A DNA stretch of 64,000 bases, taken from contig NZ_WKLH01000002.1 of assembly GCF_010882175.1 (NCBI RefSeq), positions 1-64,000 on the forward strand, given 5' to 3'. The translations under genes and the position numbers were made by a program. The notes below the pieces were generated by a model. The model was given only the letters and a program-made list of their open reading frames with translations, was not told the origin of the DNA and searched no databases. Of this stretch, positions 51,866 to 61,466 are shown piece after piece. This DNA is from Mangrovibacterium lignilyticum. GTDB taxonomy: Bacteria; Bacteroidota; Bacteroidia; Bacteroidales; Prolixibacteraceae. Numbering within the stretch: position 1 is the stretch's first letter; each line of letters begins with the position of its first letter.

Positions 51866-54091
51866 TTATTGTTTTAGACTAAAATTTACCTTACCTTTTA
51901 CATCCAGCGAAGACGCTCCTACAATTGCTGCAAATTTGCCAGGCTCGGCTACCCACTGGTGCTTTTCCGGGTCGAAAAAACTTAAGGCAGATTTGTCGAC
52001 CGTAAAAGATACTGACTTTGTTTGGCCGGGCATTAGTTTAACTTTTTTAAACGCTTTTAATTCTTTCACCGGACGTGGAAGCGAGGACTCCAGATCGCTG
52101 ATATAAAGCTGTACTGTTTCTGAGCCACTACGGTTTCCGGAGTTGCTGACATCAACTGTAAATGTTATTTTATCGGAACTGGTTAGTTCTTTTTTATCGG
52201 CCTTCAGGGCTCCGTATTTGAATTGAGTGTAACTCAAACCGTGACCGAAACAAAATAGGGGGGCAATGTTTTGACTTTCATACCAGCGATAGCCAACGAA
52301 AATACCTTCATCATAATGCACCTGACCGTTTGCGCCCGGGAAGTCTCCTTTTGAATGGGCACTACAATCCTCTAGTTTCTTCGGAAAACTGAATGGTAAT
52401 TTGCCCGATGGATTGATATCTCCGACAAGAACTTCAGCCAAGGCATTGCCGGCTTCGGAGCCGAGATACCAACCCTGAAGAATTGCAGGGACCTTGTCAA
52501 CCCAAGGCATGGCTACCGCGTTACCAGAGATGTTGACAACAATAAGATTTGGATTTGCTTGGCATAGATACTCAAGTAGCCGATCCTGATTGTAAGGCAG
52601 TTCATACCATAGCCGGTCGTAGCTTTCAGCATCCTGCTGGTTGCTTTTATTCAATCCGCCAAAAAAAATGACACAATCAGATTTTTCGGCCAAGGCACAG
52701 GCCTCAGCAATTAACTCTTCCTCACTGCGGTTGTCAGATAAATCCTGACCGGTAACTACACCGTTATAGGCACTTCCGATATCACCAACATAACCACGGG
52801 CATAAGTGATTTCGGCCTGTGTTCCAATTCTGTTTTTCAATCCCTGGAGTGGTGAAATTTCGTATTTCACCTTAAGAGAAGAACTCCCGCCGCCAACAGT
52901 CATCATTTTGATGGCATTTTCACCAACAACTGCAATTCGCTTGACTTTATGCAGGTTGATAGGAAGTGTATTGTTCTTGTTTTTCAAAAGGACTATACCT
53001 TCTTCTGCTATTCCGAGTCCTGCCAGAACATGTTCGTCAGAGACAAGCGAGCCAAACGGCTTATTTCTGTTCATGGCCGTGAGAAAGGTCAGTCGCAGTA
53101 CGTGGCGTACTTTATCGTCAAGTTCTGTAGTGTCAACTTGTCCTAATTTAATCAAGTCCAGATATGGTTTTGCCAGGTAATAATTATCGTAGGCGTTTGT
53201 GACACCAGCTGCCAATCCGTCGGTCCAAGTGCCAAATTCCATATCAAGACCGTTTGTGATGGCCTGTCTCGTGTCGTGCGTTCCGCCCCAATCGGAAATC
53301 ACAGTTCCCTCGAATCCCCATTCTTTTCTAAGAATATCTTGAAGTAGGTATTGGTTATGGCAACCATGCTGTTTTTTATATTTGTTATAGGATCCCATAA
53401 TGGACCAGGTACCGCCCTCCTGAACCGCTGCTTTAAATGCTGGCAAGTAAATTTCATATAATGCACGATCGTCAACGTTCACATTCACCGTAAACCTGTC
53501 CGTTTCCTGGTTATTCAGCGCAAAATGTTTGACACAGGTAGCCACCCCGTTTTGCTGTACTCCTTTAATATAAGGAACCACCATTTTGGAGGCGAGAAAA
53601 GGGTCTTCACCCATGTATTCGAAATTTCGACCATTTAACGGTGAACGATAAATATTGACACCGGGGCCAAGTAAAACATCTTTTTCGCGATAGCGTGCTT
53701 CTTCCCCGATACTTATTCCATACAAAGATGCCATATCTTCATTCCAGGTTGCAGCCAGGCAGGTTAATGCCGGAAAAGCGAAGCAAGAGTCATTTGTCCA
53801 ACCGGCTTGCTCCCATTCATCCCAGAGTACCTCGGGGCGAATGCCATGTGGTCCATCGGTCATCCAAAGTTCAGGAATACCAAGACGGGGAACCCCAGGA
53901 GAACTAAATTTGGATTGGGCATGTAGGATCGCAATTTTTTCTTCTAAAGTCATACGAGATAAAGTATCTTCCACTCTGTCTTTCATTGGCATTGAATCAT
54001 CCTGATATACACGGATAGCTCTTTGGCCAAACACACTAATTGACAAGAAAGCAACTAGTATCGTTGCTATTGATCTTCTGTAGTTTTTCAT
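51866..54091 (-). CDS. Glycoside hydrolase family 3 beta-glucosidase-type enzyme
   Basis: A 741-residue secreted exo-glycosidase. Signal peptide with cleavage near SVFGQ (residue 23). The GH3 N-terminal barrel contains KHFALNNQETDR near 189 and the nucleophile D267 in GTVISDWGGTHD. The GH3 C-terminal alpha/beta domain covers about 370-600 (IAVVGENA). A fibronectin III-like domain forms the C-terminus (about 650-720). Substrates could be beta-glucosides or xylosides. Divergent from an AraC regulator across about 100 bases. Confidence 0.94.
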   Translation of the reverse strand: MKNYRRSIATILVAFLSISVFGQRAIRVYQDDSMPMKDRVEDTLSRMTLEEKIAILHAQSKFSSPGVPRLGIPELWMTDGPHGIRPEVLWDEWEQAGWTNDSCFAFPALTCLAATWNEDMASLYGISIGEEARYREKDVLLGPGVNIYRSPLNGRNFEYMGEDPFLASKMVVPYIKGVQQNGVATCVKHFALNNQETDRFTVNVNVDDRALYEIYLPAFKAAVQEGGTWSIMGSYNKYKKQHGCHNQYLLQDILRKEWGFEGTVISDWGGTHDTRQAITNGLDMEFGTWTDGLAAGVTNAYDNYYLAKPYLDLIKLGQVDTTELDDKVRHVLRLTFLTAMNRNKPFGSLVSDEHVLAGLGIAEEGIVLLKNKNNTLPINLHKVKRIAVVGENAIKMMTVGGGSSSLKVKYEISPLQGLKNRIGTQAEITYARGYVGDIGSAYNGVVTGQDLSDNRSEEELIAEACALAEKSDCVIFFGGLNKSNQQDAESYDRLWYELPYNQDRLLEYLCQANPNLIVVNISGNAVAMPWVDKVPAILQGWYLGSEAGNALAEVLVGDINPSGKLPFSFPKKLEDCSAHSKGDFPGANGQVHYDEGIFVGYRWYESQNIAPLFCFGHGLSYTQFKYGALKADKKELTSSDKITFTVDVSNSGNRSGSETVQLYISDLESSLPRPVKELKAFKKVKLMPGQTKSVSFTVDKSALSFFDPEKHQWVAEPGKFAAIVGASSLDVKGKVNFSLKQ

Positions 54092-54165
54092 ATCAATCTA
54101 ATTAGAATTACAAAGAAAGGTTACAGTGAATTTCTTCCTTGTCGTTTATTGAATATCAATTGTCT

Positions 54166-54173
54166 TATATTTG
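54166..54173 (+). promoter_or_regulatory. -7 element for the AraC regulator
   Basis: TATATTTG matches TAnnTTTG and overlaps the TTG at 54171 that opens the longest frame. Transcription would start after that codon, so ATG 54195 is the real start. Confidence 0.55.
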
Positions 54174-54194
54174 TATTTTTTAATAATATCATTT

Positions 54195-55067
54195 ATGGAA
54201 GCAATTGAAAATGTAAAATATTGTCATGTTGAAATTGATGATGATAAATCATTTTTCTTTGACCATGTTCATATCGTATGGAATGAGCAAATTTCATTTC
54301 ATCAAAGTGATGATTGGGAATTATCGTATGTTATAACCGGAAGTGGTACCCGTGTGGTAGGAGACAATATGGAGACATTTTCCAAAGGAGAAATTATTTT
54401 ACTTCCACCCAACCTGGCACACGGATGGTATTTCGATGAAAATGTACATGATAAACATGGTAAGATTGAAAACATAACCATAATTTTTCCTGATTCATTT
54501 CTTGATAAATGTGCCATTTCATTTCCTGAATTAAAACTTCAGGTTGGTAGGTTGAAAGAAATATCCAACGGCATGAGTATAAAAGGAGACATTTTGCCTT
54601 TGATGCAGAAGCTAATGCGCTCAATGACAAGCCAAAATAACATCGAGCAACTTTCGACTTTACTGCGAATAATACCACATATTTCTTCAGCAAACGAGAT
54701 GCAAGTTGTTGGTTTTGCAAAAAAACAAACTCGTATGTCAGGTAAACTGCAAGAAGTACATCGTTTCATGTTGACTCATTATCAGGAGAAAATTACACTG
54801 AATGATGCCGCCAAATATGTTGGCATGAACAGCTCTTCATTCTGTTCATTTTTTAAAAGAGAAAAAGGAATATCATTTTTTACAGCTTTGAATGAGTACA
54901 GAATAAAATGTTCATGCATCATGCTGCGCGAAACAGACATGTCTATTGCTGAAATATGTACGGCTGTTGGATTCAATGATATTCCTTATTTTAACCGGAC
55001 ATTTAAGCGAATTAAAGGTGAAACTCCCCAAAGTTACAGGTCGAGAATGCGCGCAGTTGAAGCTTAA
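54195..55067 (+). CDS. AraC-family transcriptional regulator
   Basis: A 290-residue regulator. An N-terminal cupin sensor domain (about 25-105, GSGTRVVGDNMETFSKGEIILLPPNLAHGW) precedes a C-terminal double helix-turn-helix (about 190-285; KITLNDAAKYVGMNSSSFC, ICTAVGFNDIPYFNRTFKRI). Divergent from the GH3 gene, so it probably responds to a sugar and controls GH3-acyltransferase-DUF5916. ATG 54195 is used for the reason given at the promoter. Confidence 0.9.
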   Translation: MEAIENVKYCHVEIDDDKSFFFDHVHIVWNEQISFHQSDDWELSYVITGSGTRVVGDNMETFSKGEIILLPPNLAHGWYFDENVHDKHGKIENITIIFPDSFLDKCAISFPELKLQVGRLKEISNGMSIKGDILPLMQKLMRSMTSQNNIEQLSTLLRIIPHISSANEMQVVGFAKKQTRMSGKLQEVHRFMLTHYQEKITLNDAAKYVGMNSSSFCSFFKREKGISFFTALNEYRIKCSCIMLRETDMSIAEICTAVGFNDIPYFNRTFKRIKGETPQSYRSRMRAVEA

Positions 55068-55337
55068 AGTTGACATTGTAGAGTCCATCAAATCCTTGCT
55101 GAAAGTCTTGCAGTTAAGCAGAGAGGATGACTAAAAGTTACTCCTCAAATTTACCGAAAAATATTGATCGCTTCCCGGAACAAGCAAGGGTATATGAATC
55201 CCGCTGCCGCGTTCCCCTTGCCTTAATCCGTGACAGCTCAATGGTGGAAACTCAAAATTTGAGTTTAACCGGCGAGCCAGATGCCAATAAAAATCCCCAG
55301 GGCAAGGGTATTTCACATGTCAAAAGAGTTTCAAATT

Positions 55338-55820
55338 CTACTTTTTCATCTTTTTTTTATACTCCGAAGGAGTCGTCCCAAATTGTTTCACAAAAGCCTC
55401 ACGGAAATATTTCAAGTCGTTAAAGCCAGCTTGGTATGCAGCTTCTGATATGGTAATATTCTTTTGGGCAATCAGTTCGGCAACCTTTTTTATTCTTACT
55501 GAACGAACAAATTCATTGATGGACAGGTCTGTGTGCATTTTGATCTTTCGATAAAGCGAAGAACGACTAAAATTGAGATCTTCGGCCAGCTGAAACACGG
55601 ATGAATCTGAGTCTAAGTATTTTTCGAGGATTAGATCCTCTATTTTTTGAAGAAACTCGTGTTCTTTATTTTCTTCATCTACCGGAGGGGGATTCAGCAC
55701 TTCTGTGTTGATGTTTTGACTATTAAAATAATTGTGAAGCTTAACCCTGTTCTGGAGGAGTGTATTTATTCGGGCTTCAAGTATTCGGAAATTGAATGGT
55801 TTTGAAATATAGTCGTCAGC
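55338..55820 (-). pseudogene. C-terminal remnant of a hybrid two-component regulator
   Basis: About 160 codons: the end of a receiver domain (GADDYISKPFNFRILEARI, the conserved Lys of the KPF motif), a linker, and a complete AraC-type helix-turn-helix (VFQLAEDLNFSRSSLYRKIK, AAYQAGFNDLKYFREAF). The sensor, kinase and most of the receiver are missing. The break near 55820 abuts a galE remnant on the other strand. The 270 bases between this and the AraC gene hold nothing recognisable. Confidence 0.85.
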
Positions 55821-56116
55821 ACCTGTTTGCGGCATTGAATTTTCTAATTTCTTCGAAAAATAAATCTTTATATGAAGTATTTAATATCGGAACAGGGAGT
55901 GGCAATTCCGTTTTAGAGCTTATTCAATGCTTTGAAGACGCAAATAGCGTGAAGCTCAACTATGAGTTTGGATACCGGAGAGAAGGAGATATCGAGAAGA
56001 TTTATGGTAGCGCAGATAAAGCTAGAGCCATTTTAGGTTGGCAGGCAAGCAAAACGTTGCAAGAAGCGCTCGTAGATCCTTACCGGTGGGAAAAACGATT
56101 GTTGAAGTCTAATTGA
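55812..56116 (+). pseudogene. galE remnant (UDP-glucose 4-epimerase C-terminus)
   Basis: About 100 codons match the end of GalE: HLFAALNFLISSKNKSLYEVFNIGTG then YRREGDIEKIYGSADKARAILGW and the terminal LQEALVDPYRWEK. The NAD-binding Rossmann half and catalytic YxxxK are missing. The open frame from ATG 55796 begins in antisense hybrid-regulator sequence, so its first residues are not GalE. Confidence 0.85.
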
Positions 56117-56173
56117 ATTGTTGCCGTTAGGGAGAGTTGAGATAATGATAGAAAAAATAAAAAGCTATTGGAT

Positions 56174-56305
56174 ATGGAAGAACATGTAATTGTTTTAGAT
56201 CAGGAAACAGGTGAAAGAAATGAAATGTCCAAAGTCGCTTTTGAAAGTTTGATTTATTATGATGACAAAGGCCGATATCTTGTATTAATGCCAATGTACG
56301 AATGA
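56174..56305 (+). CDS. Small hypothetical protein (43 residues)
   Basis: An acidic 43-residue frame (begins MEEHVIVLDQETGERNEMSK, contains SLIYYDDKGRYLVLMPMYE). Codon use looks coding, and the sequence VLDQETGE resembles short Bacteroidota hypotheticals. No family is recognised. It lies between the galE remnant and a terminator and could itself be a remnant. Confidence 0.4.
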   Translation: MEEHVIVLDQETGERNEMSKVAFESLIYYDDKGRYLVLMPMYE

Positions 56306-56506
56306 TAGATATGAGTATGGTATTTGGGTGGGGGACAAGGTATGGTTCGTAAATTTTGGATACAATTTGATTTAGTCTTATGTTTGATAACATCGAGGCG
56401 CATCCAATAGCGATATGACATTCAGTAACATTAGATTGAGGAAACCATTAGATAGTGTTTGTGAATAAATTTGAGTCTATTAAAATAAATAGAAGATAAA
56501 TATGAT

Positions 56507-56536
56507 GAGCCGACTTTTCATAGTCGGCTTTATTTA
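56507..56536 (+). terminator. Terminator downstream of the galE remnant
   Basis: GCCGAC (56509-56514) pairs with GTCGGC (56523-56528), tail TTTATTTATC. The rest of 56306-56793 shows no gene or repeat. Confidence 0.6.
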
Positions 56537-56793
56537 TCCATTGGGGACTACTTAAAATTCTTAATTATATTGTCCGTTTAAGTATGTTAAGGTATTTTTC
56601 AGTTAGAAATAGTCAAGCTTTTCAGTTCTGCACTTTCACTGATTGTTCATAATTTGAGTCCCTCGAGTCGACATGAAAAAGTTTCATTGCAAGCTATCTG
56701 TACCGTTTTTTGTTGCATATTCTCAAAGTTTGAATATTTGAGTTAATCCCAACAAAAAGCTTTTCTATCTTTACGGGAGCCAAACTAGACTGA

Positions 56794-59700
56794 ATGAAAA
56801 GTATTGTCCTCTTTTGTTTTTTGCTAATTATAAGTGGCGCTGTACGCGGGATCGGGACGGAAAAGCTCTTTTTGGAAAGTATCAATGAAAAACTGGGACT
56901 TCCTCTGACTTATTCTACATGTATCACCCAGGATGCCGAGGGCTTTATATGGTTCGATCATGAGGGACTTTCCCGGTTCGATGGCGAGGATATTCTTAGC
57001 TTCTCGATGATCTTGGGCGATTCGACTTCGATTGTTAGTAACGTTTTATGCAGCTTGACTCCCGATGAAAGCGGGAATATTTGGGTTGGGACTCAAAATG
57101 GTTTGTCTTTTTTTGATGCTTCCACATACGCATTTAGAAATTTCGTCGGTAAATATCCACAAACAATAGGGACACAATTTACCAATGATGTTTGCCTGAT
57201 GGATCATGACCGGATATTTATCGGGAGTAGCACGAACGGAGCATTTATTTTTGATCCGGTTGAAAATTCTCTGGTTCAGTTCTCGCATAAAAAGAATGAC
57301 GAAAACTCCATTAGTTCTGACTGCGTCTACCGCATATTGAAAAATAGGAACGGTCAGTTTTGGTTGGCTACAAGTTCCGGGCTTGATTTATTTTATCCCT
57401 CCGATCAGTCCTTTCGGCATTTTTTCGCGGGGCAGGACGTACGCGATATTCAAACAGATAACTCAGGGAGACTTTGGGTATCATTTTATTCTGATCCCGA
57501 CTTTGTTGTTCTGGATGCGATCACAGGAGATTTCATACAGAAAGTTGAGATGCCTGCAACGTTCAAGGAGAAGCAAAAACGATTGTTTTTTGATAGTACA
57601 AATTTGCTCTGGATAGCCGTTTTGGATCGAGGTGTATATACCTATGATCAAACAAAAAGCGGGGGGCTAAAAGAAATTCTGAATTTGAATGCCCCGACAG
57701 AAAAGACGATCTCTAGCGCCATGAAAATTTTTGAAGATAATTTTCAAAATATTTGGATAACGACTTTCAATAAGGGTATTTTTCTTTATGACCGAAGTAA
57801 CACTTCTTTTCCAATTGCAAGGGTTGATTTTCCATTGAATAATCAAAGCACTTACGGAGTGCGTTCGCTATTTGAAGACCGGGACGGCGAAATTTGGGTT
57901 GGAGCGCGTGAGGGCGCGATTTTTTCAAGATACAATAATAAGACAGGTAAATCCTATAGTTTTGCTTTACCGGTTATGGCCGGGGGGACCAATATCGAAG
58001 ATGATTTGGTTTTTAGCATTGCTGACGCAGAGCCAGGCTGCTTGTGGATATCAACATTACACAGCGGTTTGATTCACTTTAATAAATTGAATCAACAATT
58101 TCGTTCGATTCACTATTCTGCTTTGCATCCCGAAAGGCTCAAATCGAATTCGATCTATTCATTGATGAATGACGGAGAGGGGAATTTGTGGATTGGATAC
58201 TCAGACAAAGGACTGGACATTTACAATGTCAAAAACGATTCGTTTGAAAATTACAGTGCAGCAAACAGCTCACATCGTATTTCTGATGATAAAATACGAT
58301 GTATTTACAAGGATAAGCATGGAGTGGTGTGGGTTGGTACCACGCATGGCTTAAATAAGTTCGGTCGAGAATCGCGTACATTTCAAAGCTATTATTCTAT
58401 TCCGAATGATTCCAATTCGTTGGTCAACAATCATGTCAATTGTGTCTATGAGGACTCACGATTTATCCTATGGGTTGGGACTTACCTTGGGCTAAACCGT
58501 TTCGACAGGGACAGCGGAAAGGTGAAACAATATGCAAAAGAATCGGGATTTGGTTTTAACAACCTGTTCAATATATTAGAGGACGGTGATGGTAAACTTT
58601 GGTTGAATGGAGAGAGAGGTTTATCGCGTTACAATGTCTTGTCTGAGGAGTTCGACAATTACACAGATGCGAATGGTCTTCACAATCCGGTCTTTTATCA
58701 TGCAGCCTGTAAATTAAATAGCGGTGAATTGCTTTTCGGAGGGATCAACGGGTTTAATAACTTTAAGGGAGAGGACGTGAAACATCAGGAAAAGGTACTG
58801 GATACCAAGATCACGGATATTAAACTTTTCAATAAATCGGTGGGATTAGGAGAGGATTCACCGCTTCAAAAGCATATTTTGCAAACCGATACAATAACGC
58901 TTTCATACAAGAATACGGTTGTAAGCTTTGATTACTGTGCCTTAAATTATGGTAGCGATGCCAATACGGTTTATGCCTACCGGATGGCTGGTTTTGAAAA
59001 GGAGTGGAACTATGTGAACAACCGGCGTTCGGCAAGTTATACTAACCTCCCTGCCGGGGAATATACATTCGAAGTTAAAGCATCGAATAATGATCGTGTT
59101 TGGGACAGTCCCCCCAAAAACCTGCGCATTACCATTTTGCCGCCACCTTGGAGGACCTGGTGGGCCTATTCCCTGTACTTTTTGCTGGCAGTTGGATCAT
59201 TGCTAAAGTACCGTAGTTTTCTGGTAAAACGGCACGAACAAAAACGGAAAAAAGAACTTGATGAGGAAAAAATGAAATTCTTCATTAATATATCGCATGA
59301 ATTTCGCACTCCGCTAACCTTAATGGTTAACCCGTTGATGGATATTCAATCGGATGAGGGAGTTTCTGAACAAATAAAAAGACGCCTCTCCGTTGTTTCC
59401 CGAAGTGCACAAAAATTACTTCAGTTAGTAAGTCAGTTGCACGAATTCAGGCGGCTGGATTTTTCAGGCGTACGACTAACCGTTCAGCAGGTCGATGTGA
59501 TTAATTTGACTCAAAAGTTGCTCGACCAGTTTCGGGAATTGGCAGAAAACAGAAAGATGGATGTTCGTGTTGAAACTGCACAAGAGCATTTGGATGCCTA
59601 TTTGGATGTGGACAAATATGAGAAGATCCTGAATAATTTGATATCGAATGCGTTTAAGTACACCGGCGAAAACGGAAAAATAACCATTCGGCTAGAAATA

Positions 59701-60894
59701 GAGGAAATTCGAAGCTTACAAAATCAACGCGGAAAATCAACTGTGGTGAAGTACCTCGTAGTTGAAGTACGGGATACGGGAATCGGCATGTCTAAGCAAC
59801 ATCTGGATCATATTTTTGAACGTTTCTTCCAGGTGAATTCGAATAGTGTGGGAGCTGGGATCGGGTTGAATTACGTAAACAGCCTGGTGAGACTACACCG
59901 TGGATTGCTCGATGTTAAAAGCGAGGAAAAAGTGGGGACAAGTTTTTTTGTGAAATTACCAATCGAGGGTAAGCAATATACCGAAGATGAGTTGTCGTTA
60001 GTTGCAGAGGATAGAGAAAATCTCTCTTCTCGTCATTCCATGATCAATGCACTGGAATACGACTTAATGTCGATGGCTGAAGACGAGGAAGGACTTCTGG
60101 AAGACGAGCAAGTAGACAAAAAACAAACGATCTTAATCGTTGAGGACAATAAAGCGTTGCAGGAACAAATAAAAAGCTATCTCAGCACCACTTACCATGT
60201 TTATACGGCAAAGAACGGTGAAGAGGGAATGCGCAGAACCATGAAATTAATTCCAGACCTGGTTATTTCTGACATTATGATGCCTGTCATGGATGGCATT
60301 GAAATGCTAAAACAACTCAAGGAAAAAGAAGAAACCTGTCATATTCCTATTATTCTGTTAACAGCAAAAAGCTTGGTTGAAGATAAAATTAGGGGGTTTG
60401 AGACCGGGGCTGATGCCTATATTTCGAAGCCTTTCTACATGGATTACCTGAAAGTAAGGGTAAAGAATATTCTGGCGAGTCGGGCTTTATTGAAGGAGCG
60501 CTTTAAGTCAAAAGACCTGTTAGTCGACTTGGTTGAAGAGCAGGTTGAGAACAAAGATGAATTGTTCCTCGATAAAGTTACCTCCATCGTACTTCAAAAT
60601 TTGGATAAAACAGACTTCTCGGTTAAAGATATTTGCTCCGGGATGAGTATTGGGAGCAGTCACCTGTTTAATAAACTCACCAAACTAACCGGGCAAAATC
60701 CAAGCGGATTTATCCGTACCATCCGTTTGAAAAGGAGCGTTGAATTGTTGCTCAAAGATGGCGCATCGATTAAAGAAGTCGGCTATCAGGTTGGCTTTAA
60801 TTCGCACGCCTACTTTTCCAAATCATTCAGCGATTTTTACGGTTGTTCTCCCAGCGAGTACCTGAAAAAGCTCAAAAACGAAAATCGGGTATAA
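56794..60894 (+). CDS. Hybrid two-component system (HTCS) sensor-regulator
   Basis: A 1366-residue one-protein signalling system. Order: signal peptide (about 1-20); periplasmic two-blade-set beta-propeller of repeated regulator-propeller motifs (about 25-690; GNIWVGTQNGLSFF, GEIWVGAREG, GVVWVGTTHGLNKFG); Y_Y_Y domain (about 715-785); transmembrane helix (about 790-810); HisKA with His835 in NISHEFRTPLTLM; HATPase (NLISNAFKYT, VRDTGIGMS); receiver with Asp1160 in VISDIMMPVMDG; C-terminal AraC helix-turn-helix (about 1265-1360). HTCS proteins bind an oligosaccharide and switch on the adjacent locus, here the susC gene 0.57 kb downstream. Complete. Confidence 0.97.
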   Translation: MKSIVLFCFLLIISGAVRGIGTEKLFLESINEKLGLPLTYSTCITQDAEGFIWFDHEGLSRFDGEDILSFSMILGDSTSIVSNVLCSLTPDESGNIWVGTQNGLSFFDASTYAFRNFVGKYPQTIGTQFTNDVCLMDHDRIFIGSSTNGAFIFDPVENSLVQFSHKKNDENSISSDCVYRILKNRNGQFWLATSSGLDLFYPSDQSFRHFFAGQDVRDIQTDNSGRLWVSFYSDPDFVVLDAITGDFIQKVEMPATFKEKQKRLFFDSTNLLWIAVLDRGVYTYDQTKSGGLKEILNLNAPTEKTISSAMKIFEDNFQNIWITTFNKGIFLYDRSNTSFPIARVDFPLNNQSTYGVRSLFEDRDGEIWVGAREGAIFSRYNNKTGKSYSFALPVMAGGTNIEDDLVFSIADAEPGCLWISTLHSGLIHFNKLNQQFRSIHYSALHPERLKSNSIYSLMNDGEGNLWIGYSDKGLDIYNVKNDSFENYSAANSSHRISDDKIRCIYKDKHGVVWVGTTHGLNKFGRESRTFQSYYSIPNDSNSLVNNHVNCVYEDSRFILWVGTYLGLNRFDRDSGKVKQYAKESGFGFNNLFNILEDGDGKLWLNGERGLSRYNVLSEEFDNYTDANGLHNPVFYHAACKLNSGELLFGGINGFNNFKGEDVKHQEKVLDTKITDIKLFNKSVGLGEDSPLQKHILQTDTITLSYKNTVVSFDYCALNYGSDANTVYAYRMAGFEKEWNYVNNRRSASYTNLPAGEYTFEVKASNNDRVWDSPPKNLRITILPPPWRTWWAYSLYFLLAVGSLLKYRSFLVKRHEQKRKKELDEEKMKFFINISHEFRTPLTLMVNPLMDIQSDEGVSEQIKRRLSVVSRSAQKLLQLVSQLHEFRRLDFSGVRLTVQQVDVINLTQKLLDQFRELAENRKMDVRVETAQEHLDAYLDVDKYEKILNNLISNAFKYTGENGKITIRLEIEEIRSLQNQRGKSTVVKYLVVEVRDTGIGMSKQHLDHIFERFFQVNSNSVGAGIGLNYVNSLVRLHRGLLDVKSEEKVGTSFFVKLPIEGKQYTEDELSLVAEDRENLSSRHSMINALEYDLMSMAEDEEGLLEDEQVDKKQTILIVEDNKALQEQIKSYLSTTYHVYTAKNGEEGMRRTMKLIPDLVISDIMMPVMDGIEMLKQLKEKEETCHIPIILLTAKSLVEDKIRGFETGADAYISKPFYMDYLKVRVKNILASRALLKERFKSKDLLVDLVEEQVENKDELFLDKVTSIVLQNLDKTDFSVKDICSGMSIGSSHLFNKLTKLTGQNPSGFIRTIRLKRSVELLLKDGASIKEVGYQVGFNSHAYFSKSFSDFYGCSPSEYLKKLKNENRV

Positions 60895-61000
60895 GTCGAT
60901 ATTACATACGCTATTTTTTTCTGTGTTTGTCCTCTGCATTTCTATCTGTAGGTTTTGGTTGAGGTCAAAAATACGATAACAATAAATGAAAGAAAACTGA

Positions 61001-61035
61001 TGAGGTTGGCCGGGTCGGTCAACCTCATTTTTTGT
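61001..61035 (+). terminator. Terminator after the HTCS gene
   Basis: TGAGGTTG pairs with CAACCTCA around an 11-nt loop and is followed by TTTTTTG. The remaining sequence to 61466 is the presumed regulatory region of the next susC; no consensus promoter was identified. Confidence 0.82.
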
Positions 61036-61466
61036 TTGAAATACCAATCCGATGCCGCTTTGTCTTCGGTCGTATGCCTTTCGCTTTTAAAATGATGTAA
61101 TTTAATTGATTGGTTAATAGTATCTTGTCTGGTTTGTGGCAATGGTTTAAAGCCATTTGATGATAATTGAAAGCCGATCTGAGCCCGATTGTCAACCTTT
61201 GATTTCGAAAATTAAACTAACAAAGATCAAACGGTAGACTTATGAAAAAAGAGACTTGACTTACCCATTCGTTTATCCGGAGACGAAGCTCTTATCCGGG
61301 TAATTCATTTGCATCAACATGCGCATTTTAAAGGATGACAATTCTGTCAGTCTATTAATTAGTAGAATGACTTTAAAATTTAAATGTTGTAATCGGTTCA
61401 AACCGATCCAGGGTGAAGTGAGAACCTGACACAGACCTCAGTTTTTATTAAAATCATCTTAATCTT

